Source: Roseihalotalea indica (lineage in GTDB: Bacteria; Bacteroidota; Bacteroidia; Cytophagales; Cyclobacteriaceae). Taken from it: a DNA stretch of 64,000 nucleotides. The notes beneath the pieces were generated by a model. The model saw only the letters and a program-made list of their open reading frames with translations. It did no database searches and was not told the DNA's origin. Shown one piece after another: positions 45,568 through 53,922 of the stretch; positions within the stretch are counted from its first letter, which is position 1; each line of letters begins with the position of its first letter. Position numbers and translations under genes: made by a program. The stretch lies in assembly GCF_022458895.1 (NCBI RefSeq), contig NZ_JAINFL010000001.1, positions 992,001-1,056,000 on the forward strand, written 5' to 3'.

Positions 45568-46941
45568 ATGACCGCTTACCTAGGACAAATTGTATTTATT
45601 ATTATAGTGGGGGCTGCCTCCGTCATTTTAGTAAGGCGTATTCGTGAGATTCGTCGTAATATTCTATTAGGGAAAGATGTTCATCGTAATGACTATCCTT
45701 CTGAGCGTTGGCAAACTATGTTGCTGGTTGCATTTGGCCAGAAGAAGATGTTCAAACGTATCATACCGGCCATCCTTCACTTATTTATCTACGTAGGTTT
45801 TATTGTGATCAATCTGGAGGTACTAGAGTTTGTGCTTGATGGACTACTGGGAACTCATCGGTTATTTATGCCTTATCTGGGTGATGTATATCTGGTGTCA
45901 ATGAATATATTTGAGACATTGGCCGTATTAGTAATCCTGGCTTGTGTGGTATTTTTGTGGCGACGAAATGTGCAGAAGGTTAAACGTTTTCAGGCTCGCG
46001 AATTAACAGCCTGGCCCAAGTTAGATGCCAACCTGATTTTAGTAATAGAAATTGTGTTGATGTTTGCCATTCTGACAATGAATGCCACTGATCAGGTTTT
46101 ACAGACTCGGCCTGATGCTCACTATGCAGCTACTGGTAGTCTTTTCTTCAGTTCTTTGCTCTCGCCTTTATTTGCAGGATTAAGCACCGAAGCTCTGATC
46201 ATTATTGAGCGGTTCGCATGGTGGTTTCATATCGTTGGAATTTTAGGGTTTGCGGTATATATCACGTATTCCAAGCATCTGCATATTTTCATGGCTTTTC
46301 CCAATACTTATTTTTCCCGCCTAGTGCCTAAAGGGAAGATGGATAATATGCCTGCGGTTACCAAAGAAGTACAAATTATGTTGGGAGCACAGCCTGAAAA
46401 TGGGGGCGAAGATGCTGAAGAAGGAGAGGTTGGTCGATTTGGAGCTAAAGATGTGAACGATCTTATGTGGACTGACTTAATGGGTGCTTATGCTTGTTCG
46501 GAGTGCGGACGTTGCACAGCAGAATGTCCGGCGAACCAAACCGGTAAAAAATTATCTCCACGTAAAATCATGATGGATACCCGGGATAGAGTAGAAGAAG
46601 TGGGAAAGCAGTTAGATCAGGAGAAAAAAGAAGTAGAAGACGGTAAGTCTTTATTAGATGATTATATCACTAGAGAAGAGCTTAATGCTTGTACTACTTG
46701 CAATGCATGCGTAGAGGCTTGTCCAATCAATATTAATCCTCTATCTATTATCCTTCAGATGCGCCGCTATATTGCTATGGAAGAAGCACAATCGCCTGCT
46801 TCCTGGAATGCCATGTTCTCTAATGTTGAGAATAATTTTGCGCCCTGGAAGTTTTCACCCTCTGATCGGTTTAACTGGGCCGATGAATTAAAAAGCGAAA
46901 ATGCCGCTTCTACTAAGCCAACAGAAGAGGAACCAGAGTAA
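45568..46941 (+). CDS. Membrane iron-sulfur electron-transfer protein
   Basis: A 457-residue protein. Six membrane helices lie in residues 1-265 (for example LGQIVFIIIVGAASVILV, FLWRRNVQK, IVLMFAILTMNATDQ, FAWWFHIVGILGFAVYITYS), with histidines that could bind heme b as in NarI. The cytosolic part has two [4Fe-4S] motifs of C-x2-C-x2-C-x3-C-P form starting at C310 (ACSECGRCTAECP) and C375 (CTTCNACVEACP). The partner gene 32 bases downstream encodes a CCG-domain protein. Together they resemble heterodisulfide-reductase/GlpC-like modules that move electrons between soluble carriers and quinone. Confidence 0.9.
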   Translation: MTAYLGQIVFIIIVGAASVILVRRIREIRRNILLGKDVHRNDYPSERWQTMLLVAFGQKKMFKRIIPAILHLFIYVGFIVINLEVLEFVLDGLLGTHRLFMPYLGDVYLVSMNIFETLAVLVILACVVFLWRRNVQKVKRFQARELTAWPKLDANLILVIEIVLMFAILTMNATDQVLQTRPDAHYAATGSLFFSSLLSPLFAGLSTEALIIIERFAWWFHIVGILGFAVYITYSKHLHIFMAFPNTYFSRLVPKGKMDNMPAVTKEVQIMLGAQPENGGEDAEEGEVGRFGAKDVNDLMWTDLMGAYACSECGRCTAECPANQTGKKLSPRKIMMDTRDRVEEVGKQLDQEKKEVEDGKSLLDDYITREELNACTTCNACVEACPININPLSIILQMRRYIAMEEAQSPASWNAMFSNVENNFAPWKFSPSDRFNWADELKSENAASTKPTEEEPE

Positions 46942-46973
46942 AAGTAATAGCTATCAGATATAAGACTTAAGAT

Positions 46974-47768
46974 ATGACCGAAGAAATAAAAGTGCCAACC
47001 ATGGCTGACTTAGCCGCAAGCGGGGATGCCCCAGAGATATTATTTTGGGTAGGGTGTGCTGGTTCATACGACGATCGTTATAAAAGGGTAACTAAAGCCT
47101 TTGTAAAAATTTTAAATGAAGTAAGGATAAAGTTTGCCGTACTGGGTACCGAGGAATCCTGCACAGGTGACCCGGCGCGACGGGCAGGGAATGAATTTTT
47201 ATTTCAGATGCAAGCCGCAGCGAATATTGAGGTGTTAAATGGCTACGAAATAAAAAAAATTGTTACGGCTTGCCCTCACTGTTTTAACACTATTAAAAAT
47301 GAGTATCCCGAATTAGGCGGTTCCTACGAGGTAATTCATCATTCAACTTTTCTTCAGCAACTAATCAACGAAGGAAAGATCAAGCTAAGCGGAGGAGGAG
47401 CATTTAAGGGAAAAAAAATTACTTATCACGACTCTTGCTATCTGGGGCGGGCTAACAATATTTATGAAGCACCCCGCGAAGTGCTGGAGGCTCTGGATGC
47501 CGATTTGGTAGAAATGAAACGTTGTCGGACTAAAGGGTTTTGCTGTGGGGCCGGTGGTGCCCAAATGTTTAAAGATGCTGAACCTGGCAAAAAAGAAGTA
47601 AATATTGACCGGACTGAAGAAGCACTGGCTACTGGTGCCAAAACAATTGCGGTTGCCTGCCCTTTTTGCATGACAATGATGAGCGACGGAGTGAAAAATA
47701 AAGAGAAAGAAAGCGAAGTAAAAGTGAAAGACCTGGCTGAACTGATTGCAGAAAATAATCAGTTATAA
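46974..47768 (+). CDS. CCG-domain iron-sulfur protein (HdrB/GlpC-like)
   Basis: A 264-residue protein with two cysteine-rich CCG-type domains: WVGCAGSYDDR, SCTGDPARRAG, TACPHCFNTIKNEYP, YHDSCYLGRAN, GFCCGAGGAQMF and ACPFCMTMM. The family binds noncubane [4Fe-4S] clusters and pairs with ferredoxin-like subunits. It is the second gene of a two-gene unit after the membrane iron-sulfur protein. The physiological electron donor is unknown. Confidence 0.9.
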   Translation: MTEEIKVPTMADLAASGDAPEILFWVGCAGSYDDRYKRVTKAFVKILNEVRIKFAVLGTEESCTGDPARRAGNEFLFQMQAAANIEVLNGYEIKKIVTACPHCFNTIKNEYPELGGSYEVIHHSTFLQQLINEGKIKLSGGGAFKGKKITYHDSCYLGRANNIYEAPREVLEALDADLVEMKRCRTKGFCCGAGGAQMFKDAEPGKKEVNIDRTEEALATGAKTIAVACPFCMTMMSDGVKNKEKESEVKVKDLAELIAENNQL

Positions 47769-47796
47769 CATAGTCACTAAATTGGTTAATCTATTC

Positions 47797-49212
47797 TTAT
47801 AGTGTCGGAAATGCTTTTATCAGTTCTGATAAAAAATAATTCTTATCAAAGTCACCGCGAGAGGTAATGCCTAAACGAACAATAACTAATTTGTGGCTGG
47901 GTAGAATAAATATGCTTTGCTCGTCAAAACCCTGAGCGAAGAACAACTCCGAGGGAACATCCGGGAATTCGCGGCGGTCTGGGCGGTCTCGTTCTCCGGC
48001 ATTCAGCCAGAATTGGGCGCCGTACTTACGAAAAGGAGCATCTTCTACAGGCTTCGTAGTATAATCTATCCAGCCCTTCGGAAGAAGTTGTTTGCCCTGC
48101 CAAACACCATGATGGTAGTACAATAACCCGAATTTTGCCCAGTCTCGGGTTGTGGCTAGCATATATGAAGAACCTACAAACGTGCCGGAAAGGTCTGCTT
48201 CTATCACTGCGCTACTCATGCCTAGAGGATGAAAGAGTTTTTCGTATGGTAAATTATAGTAGGCATCATCTCCCCATTGCTGACGAAGAAGCCAGGAAAG
48301 TATATTGGTAGTGCCACTGGAATAATACCAGTAGCGGCCAGGCTTAGCTTTTAAGGGTTGATTAATAGCCACGCTGGCCATGTCTTCAGAAAGATAGAGC
48401 ATACGAGTGACATCGCTTACTCCAAAATAGGTTTCATCCCAGGCCAAACCACTGCTCATTCGCATCAAATAATTCCAGGTAATTCGGTGCCGTGGGCCAT
48501 TTTTCCATTCAGAAATGGGCGCTGGATCGTTAACAGAAAATTTGCCCTGTTGTACGCTGATGCCGACTAGAGCATTAATAACACTTTTGGTCATAGACCA
48601 GCCCGGCATAAGTGTTTCGGAAGAAAAGCCCGGAGCATAACGTTCTGCTACCAGTGTATCATTGTATATAATAGCAATGGCTTTGGTATTTTTGAGATGT
48701 TCTACATCTGGCTCAGAAAAGGCCCACTCAAGTATTGTATCCAATTGCTGATAATTGACTCCAGGATAAGCTAACGTATCTGTAGGAATCTGGAATGTTG
48801 AAAGCTGAGAAGAACCTCGTGAAGCAAGTTGAGGAATGGTTGGTGCAGTAGCATCTTCATCCATTAATAAGACACAGCCAGCACCTGCACGGTACGCCGC
48901 TTTTCTGGTTACTAGCCCCAAGATGGTGGCGGTAGCAAAAGAGTCCGACTCATTAGTTTGATAGTCGGCCAGTCGGTATGGAAAACGGGAAAGCTCGTTT
49001 ACTAGTATGGAGCTATCAGAACGGTGGGCTACAAACCGGCAGGAGCAGAGGTGTTTTGCTCCAAAACCTGTTAAAATGGGTAATGCCCGGGCAATGTAGA
49101 CAATAAGATAGCCTAAACTAAGAAGTAGCGTAAATAGAAGGATTTTTCGAAGAAGGGAGCGCGTTCGGTGCACCAATGCTGCGTAAATTTTGTTTACCGG
49201 ATGAGCTAACAC
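47797..49212 (-). CDS. Serine hydrolase, beta-lactamase (class C) family
   Basis: A protein of about 471 residues with an N-terminal membrane anchor (KILLFTLLLSLGYLIVYIARA). The class C-like active site shows S-x-x-K in GWSMTKSV, Y-S-S in RYWYYSSGTTNI and a late HKLVIVRLG strand. Such proteins are usually peptidases or esterases, not beta-lactamases, and many are related to 6-aminohexanoate-dimer hydrolase. The start is uncertain: the open frame reaches 49404, but that would overlap the ATG of the divergent gene by 150 bases, so I place it at the GTG 49212; TTG at 49176 is another option. Confidence 0.75.
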   Translation of the reverse strand: MLAHPVNKIYAALVHRTRSLLRKILLFTLLLSLGYLIVYIARALPILTGFGAKHLCSCRFVAHRSDSSILVNELSRFPYRLADYQTNESDSFATATILGLVTRKAAYRAGAGCVLLMDEDATAPTIPQLASRGSSQLSTFQIPTDTLAYPGVNYQQLDTILEWAFSEPDVEHLKNTKAIAIIYNDTLVAERYAPGFSSETLMPGWSMTKSVINALVGISVQQGKFSVNDPAPISEWKNGPRHRITWNYLMRMSSGLAWDETYFGVSDVTRMLYLSEDMASVAINQPLKAKPGRYWYYSSGTTNILSWLLRQQWGDDAYYNLPYEKLFHPLGMSSAVIEADLSGTFVGSSYMLATTRDWAKFGLLYYHHGVWQGKQLLPKGWIDYTTKPVEDAPFRKYGAQFWLNAGERDRPDRREFPDVPSELFFAQGFDEQSIFILPSHKLVIVRLGITSRGDFDKNYFLSELIKAFPTL

Positions 49213-49254
49213 ACCAAGATAAACCTTCGTATTACCATAAAAAAGCTTTTTAGC

Positions 49255-49770
49255 ATGTATATTCCTTTTGATGAAATGCCCGATACTGCTCGCGTCTGGA
49301 TCTACCAGGCCAACCGGTCCCTTAACGCAACTGAAGAAGATTACGCTTTTCAGTTGGGGCAGCAATTTGCTAATCGTTGGGCCGCTCACGGACAGCCTCT
49401 TCAAGCCTCTGTTCAGTTATTTCACCGTTACTTTCTTGTGGTTGCTGTAGATGAGCAGCATTATGCTGCCAGTGGGTGCTCTATTGACAGTTCAGTAGCT
49501 TTTGTGCGGGAGCTGGAGCAAAAATTTACATTGGAGCAGTCTGCTCTTAGCTTTTTCGACCGAACCCAAATCGCTTTCTGGCAGGATGAACAGGTGCATC
49601 TGATACCTATGGCACAGGCCAAAATGCAAATTAAGGAAGGTGATATTCAGCCCGACGCTATCACATTTGATAATAATGTTCCTAACAAAGAAGCATTTAA
49701 TATCCGCTGGAAAATTCCGGTAAAGAGTTCATGGTTAGCACGTTACTTGCCTAAAGTGCCAAGTGCTTAA
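49255..49770 (+). CDS. Conserved Bacteroidota protein of unknown function
   Basis: A 171-residue soluble protein. It begins MYIPFDEMPDTARVWIYQAN and contains RWAAHGQPLQASVQLFHRYF, SGCSIDSSVAFVRELEQKF and FFDRTQIAFW, a pattern I associate with a conserved Bacteroidota family sometimes labelled 'ABC transporter ATPase', but it has no Walker motifs, so that label would be wrong. The gene is divergent from the serine hydrolase; only about 40 bases separate the probable starts. Confidence 0.65.
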   Translation: MYIPFDEMPDTARVWIYQANRSLNATEEDYAFQLGQQFANRWAAHGQPLQASVQLFHRYFLVVAVDEQHYAASGCSIDSSVAFVRELEQKFTLEQSALSFFDRTQIAFWQDEQVHLIPMAQAKMQIKEGDIQPDAITFDNNVPNKEAFNIRWKIPVKSSWLARYLPKVPSA

Positions 49771-49917
49771 GATTCTTTAAAGAGGAAGCTTTTTTTAGTT
49801 TCAGCTTTAGCAATACATACTTTCGATAAGGGAGAGGCGTTTTGCATATATTGCTACCAGGTGCTCATTCGTTTGTGAGGTGTATAATTCGTATCTTTAG
49901 AAAATTTCAGCAGACCT

Positions 49918-51891
49918 ATGATAAGAATACATCGTTTCAGTTTTCTGTTTCTGTTTGCCCTGTTATGTGCTTGTAATCCGGGACGACGTGCCTTGATAAA
50001 AGGATATAACAGCTTTGCCGGGGGCGACTATAACGTAGCGATTGATCAATATCGGATCGCAGTAGATAATGGAGTAGAAGTGGGCGAATCCAACTACCAG
50101 ATTGCCGAAGCCTACCGGCTAAGTAACCGTCTTAATGAAGCCTTACCTTATTATGAGGCAGCCATTGATATGGGGGTAGCCGATACCGCCGCTGTGTTTC
50201 ATTACGCGATGGCACTTAAGCAAAACGGCGAGTATGAGCAGGCCAAACAGCAGTTGCAAGAGTATATTGAGCTTTCGGAAGATAGTGTCTTGGAATATAC
50301 GGAGTGGGCTGAGCAGGAAATTACCAACCTGGATAATCTGAATAATATCTTAGTTAAAGATCAGTATTTTGAAATAGAACCGGTGGCATCGGTAAATACT
50401 GAAGATGCTGAATATGCTCCGGTAGTATACCGAGGCTCTTTCTATTTTACTTCATCCCGCGGAAGCGAGAAAACTTATAAAGCAACCGGTACCGGGTTTA
50501 CCGATATCTTTCAGGCTCCTATTGAAAATGATCAGATTCTAGCTGATCAGGCAAAAACCTTAGGGGTTGAATTTGCCACAGAGGCTATTAATGATGGAGT
50601 GATTACTTTCTCGCCGGATGGAAAGATGATGGTATTTGCCCGAGGCAACAGTGGCAAACGTAAAGGTACTCAGGATGTAAACCTATATGTCTCCCGTTAT
50701 CAGAAAGGCGGATGGACCAACCCTGAAATTCTAAGTATCAACGATCCTAATGCCTGGGATTCTACTCCTGCATTTAGCCGTGATGGTAAGACCCTCTATT
50801 TTTCGTCTAATCGTCCGGGCGGGCAAGGAGGAATTGATTTATACTCGGCTCGAGTAGACAGTCGCGGACGTTGGAGCGATGTGCGAAATATGGGAAGTGC
50901 CATCAATACTCCGGGTAATGAAATGTTCCCTTACGTGACGGATGATGGTAAGCTATACTTTTCTTCCGACGGACACCCGAGCATGGGCGCTCTGGATATT
51001 TTCGTAGCAACCCGGAAAGAAGGAGAAATTACCATAGAGAACCTTGGCCCTCCGGTTAATTCAGTGGCTGATGATTTTGGTATCTCATTCACCACTATTA
51101 AAGATGGTTATTTTACCTCTAATCGCAGCAGCGGAGCCGGTGATGATGATATCTATGCTTTTGTGAATAATGACCCGAGCCTGAAAACAGTAAACTACTT
51201 CCTGGCGGGCGTTACGGTAACCGAAAATGAGGAAAGCGGTAAAGAGGAAATTGTAGAAGATGTAAAGGTGAAATTATCTTTTCCTCAAGGTGAAGATATT
51301 GCTAATGTGACCACCGGTGGAGAGGGCGAGTTTAACTTCAAAGTTGATGGAGGAACTAACTACGAACTGATTGCTGAAAAAGAAGGGTACTTCACCGAAC
51401 GGGTTGCTTTTAGCACAGTAGGAAGAACTATTCCGCAGGAAGAACTGGTAGACATGATCACGGATACTACATTCCATACGAAAATTGTGCTTAATAAACT
51501 GGTACTGGACAAACCGATTGTAATGGAAAACATCTATTACGAATTTGACGAATCGTTCATCACAGATGCAGCAGCAGTGGAATTAGATAAGCTGGTAGAT
51601 ATTCTGGAAGATAACCCTCAGATTGCTATAGAACTGAGTTCTCATACAGACTCACAAGGAGATAATGACTATAACCAGAAGCTATCGCAGCGAAGAGCTG
51701 AGTCGGCAGTACAGTACCTTATTGACAGCGGTATTGATGCCAGCCGTATTACTGCAAAGGGTTACGGTGAAGAGCAACTCATTATTAAAAATGCTATCAA
51801 CGATGATCAGCATGAGATAAACCGACGTACCGAGTTTAAAGTAATCCGTATTCAGGATAATGCACAGGTTAGCAGTTCATCTGAGGAGTAA
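49918..51891 (+). CDS. OmpA-family lipoprotein with propeller, PorE-like
   Basis: A 657-residue lipoprotein (signal FSFLFLFALLCAC). In order: TPR-like helices (about 25-130; YNSFAGGDYNVAIDQY, YAMALKQNGEYEQAKQQL), a PD40/WD40-type propeller (about 150-420; repeated FSPDGKMMVFARG, FSRDGKTLYFSSNRPGGQG), a carboxypeptidase-regulatory-like fold (about 430-510; TTGGEGEFNFKVDGG) and a C-terminal OmpA domain (about 535-650; SHTDSQGDNDYNQKLSQRRA). This is the plan of PorE, a peptidoglycan-binding part of the type IX secretion system, although many relatives exist. A strong terminator follows. Confidence 0.88.
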   Translation: MIRIHRFSFLFLFALLCACNPGRRALIKGYNSFAGGDYNVAIDQYRIAVDNGVEVGESNYQIAEAYRLSNRLNEALPYYEAAIDMGVADTAAVFHYAMALKQNGEYEQAKQQLQEYIELSEDSVLEYTEWAEQEITNLDNLNNILVKDQYFEIEPVASVNTEDAEYAPVVYRGSFYFTSSRGSEKTYKATGTGFTDIFQAPIENDQILADQAKTLGVEFATEAINDGVITFSPDGKMMVFARGNSGKRKGTQDVNLYVSRYQKGGWTNPEILSINDPNAWDSTPAFSRDGKTLYFSSNRPGGQGGIDLYSARVDSRGRWSDVRNMGSAINTPGNEMFPYVTDDGKLYFSSDGHPSMGALDIFVATRKEGEITIENLGPPVNSVADDFGISFTTIKDGYFTSNRSSGAGDDDIYAFVNNDPSLKTVNYFLAGVTVTENEESGKEEIVEDVKVKLSFPQGEDIANVTTGGEGEFNFKVDGGTNYELIAEKEGYFTERVAFSTVGRTIPQEELVDMITDTTFHTKIVLNKLVLDKPIVMENIYYEFDESFITDAAAVELDKLVDILEDNPQIAIELSSHTDSQGDNDYNQKLSQRRAESAVQYLIDSGIDASRITAKGYGEEQLIIKNAINDDQHEINRRTEFKVIRIQDNAQVSSSSEE

Positions 51892-51915
51892 TTAAATTCT
51901 TAAGATACACGCATC

Positions 51916-51953
51916 AAAACGCTCATTCGCTAGTCGAGTGAGCGTTTTTTTTT
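51916..51953 (+). terminator. Terminator after the PorE-like gene
   Basis: A 10-bp stem AAAACGCTCA (51916-51925) / TGAGCGTTTT (51939-51948) followed by at least nine T to 51953. The run leads into a possible -7 box (51953-51960) of the next gene. Confidence 0.9.
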
Positions 51954-51965
51954 ACCTTTGCTGTC

Positions 51966-53135
51966 ATGAGCGATCGTTACAGTCAGCGGGGAGTATCCGC
52001 CACCAAAGAAGATGTCCATCAGGCCATCCGGCATGTAGATAAGGGGCTTTATCCTACCGCCTTTTGTAAAGTTGTTCCTGATTGGCTAGGGGGTGACCCA
52101 GACTATTGCAATATTATGCATGCCGACGGAGCCGGCACCAAATCATCACTGGCCTATATGTACTGGAAGGAAACCGGTGATTTGTCGGTCTGGAAAGGTA
52201 TTGCCCAGGATGCGGTGGTGATGAATACCGATGACCTGCTTTGTATCGGAGCAACAAATAATATTTTGCTTTCTTCTACTATTGGCCGTAATAAGCATCT
52301 GATACCAGGCGAAGTGATTCAGGCAATTATTGAGGGGACAGAAGAGGTACTTCAGTTACTTCGAGATCACGGTATGAACATCATCAGCACCGGAGGCGAG
52401 ACTGCTGATCTGGGCGATTTGGTCCGAACTATTGTAGTAGATAGCACGGTAACCGCTCGGATGCGCCGCGACGAGGTGATTACAAACAATTCTATACAAG
52501 CTGGAGATGTTATCATAGGGTTAGCTTCATTCGGGCAGGCCAGTTACGAAACCGAATACAATGGCGGTATGGGCAGCAATGGTTTAACTTCAGCCCGACA
52601 CGATGTATTCCATCACACACTCGCCCAGCAATACCCGGAAAGTTACGACGCTCAGGTTCCTGAAAATCTGGTGTATTCGGGCAGCAAGGCACTTACAGAT
52701 GAACTCACTATTGATGGGCAGGCAATGACGATAGGAAAACTAGTACTATCACCAACCCGAACTTACGCGCCCATTATTCAGAAGGTAGTAGCGCACTTGC
52801 GTTCTCATATTCATGGTATGGTGCATTGCAGTGGGGGCGCACAAACCAAAGTACTCCACTTTATTAAGAACCTGCATATAATAAAGGATAACTTGTTCTC
52901 TACTCCACCGCTGTTCCAATTAATTCAGGAAGAGAGCAAAACCGACTGGAAGGAGATGTATCAGGTGTTTAATATGGGACACCGACTAGAATTGTACGTG
53001 CCCGAAGCTTATGCCAAAGAGATTATCACTATCGCTGAAAACTTTGGTGTGGCTGCTCAGATCATTGGCAGGGTAGAGCCATCAGATGAAAAAAAGGTCA
53101 CTATTCAGAGCGAGCACGGTACGTTTACGTACTGA
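51966..53135 (+). CDS. purM: Phosphoribosylformylglycinamidine cyclo-ligase
   Basis: A 389-residue PurM (AIR synthase), which closes the imidazole ring in purine synthesis using ATP. The first domain has MHADGAGTKSSLAYMYW, AVVMNTDDLLCIGA and ISTGGETADLGDLV; SYETEYNGGMGSNGLTSAR and MVHCSGGAQTK are in the C-terminal part. It is longer than E. coli PurM (about 345) and of the variant type found in Bacteroidota. No other pur gene is adjacent. The TACCTTTG box ends six bases before the ATG, so the mRNA may have almost no leader. Confidence 0.93.
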   Translation: MSDRYSQRGVSATKEDVHQAIRHVDKGLYPTAFCKVVPDWLGGDPDYCNIMHADGAGTKSSLAYMYWKETGDLSVWKGIAQDAVVMNTDDLLCIGATNNILLSSTIGRNKHLIPGEVIQAIIEGTEEVLQLLRDHGMNIISTGGETADLGDLVRTIVVDSTVTARMRRDEVITNNSIQAGDVIIGLASFGQASYETEYNGGMGSNGLTSARHDVFHHTLAQQYPESYDAQVPENLVYSGSKALTDELTIDGQAMTIGKLVLSPTRTYAPIIQKVVAHLRSHIHGMVHCSGGAQTKVLHFIKNLHIIKDNLFSTPPLFQLIQEESKTDWKEMYQVFNMGHRLELYVPEAYAKEIITIAENFGVAAQIIGRVEPSDEKKVTIQSEHGTFTY

Positions 53136-53137
53136 TT

Positions 53138-53683
53138 TTACATGTCGTAATCGTAGCGTAGCTGTAAAATCAACTTTTCCAGTTCTATGGGCCGTTGGGT
53201 TCCAATCAGAATACGCTGCTCATCCGCTAGTTGGAGTTGAACTCCGTACCGGCCTGAGATAGTGTATGCTTTGCCTTCCTGCCCGTATTTTAAACCCCAA
53301 CCGCCGTATTCCGACAAAGCATCATAATCGCGCACATACATTTCTTCAATATCACCCCAGGTGATTCGCTGCACGGTAAAATGAAAGGGAAATAATTGAA
53401 AATGTATTCCGGTTTCATTAATCTGCGTGAATAAGTGAGCCTTGTAGGCCAGCAATGCCAGAACCAACCAGATGCCACCCATCAGAAACAAGGAGGAGGT
53501 TGATAGCCAATGAATACCGGATGTACGTTGCTGGATAATCTGAAATCCACCAAGAAATAGTAATGTACCTAGCAAAGCACCTAATAGCACCCAAATCCAG
53601 GTTTGGCGAAATCGTTGCACTTCAACAAAATAAGGAGTTTGCTGATTTTTTTGCTGATGTGGATGCTCTGCTATGTGTACCAT
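53138..53683 (-). CDS. Two-helix membrane protein, PH-like, unknown
   Basis: A 181-residue protein with two adjacent membrane helices (WVLLGALLGTLLFLGGFQII and TSSLFLMGGIWLVLALLAYKA) and a soluble beta-rich C-terminus (GIHFQLFPF, ITWGDIEEMYVRDYDALSEY, GVQLQLADEQRILIGTQRP). This resembles the bPH_2-type proteins of bacteria. The stop is three bases from the purM stop, so the genes converge tightly. Function is unknown. Confidence 0.65.
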   Translation of the reverse strand: MVHIAEHPHQQKNQQTPYFVEVQRFRQTWIWVLLGALLGTLLFLGGFQIIQQRTSGIHWLSTSSLFLMGGIWLVLALLAYKAHLFTQINETGIHFQLFPFHFTVQRITWGDIEEMYVRDYDALSEYGGWGLKYGQEGKAYTISGRYGVQLQLADEQRILIGTQRPIELEKLILQLRYDYDM

Positions 53684-53922
53684 ATTTAGCTCCGTAAGTT
53701 GGATTTCGTTAATCTAGTTACAAAGGCTATTTGTTATTTCAAAATCAAAAACAGGGATACGATGTAATGAATCGTGCTTTTTTTCATTTATTAGAAAGTT
53801 GTATCTGTGATATTCTTTTGCGTATTGAGCGCCATACGTGTATCTTCAAACCTCATCTTGCTATAGTGTATCCAATAGTTGAGATATCACTATCATAAAA
53901 GCACATTAGTTTTTTTATAAAT

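Noticed and set aside
49213..49404. N-terminal extension of the serine hydrolase
   Set aside because: It would overlap the divergent gene by 150 bases, has no family similarity, and the membrane anchor begins only after it.
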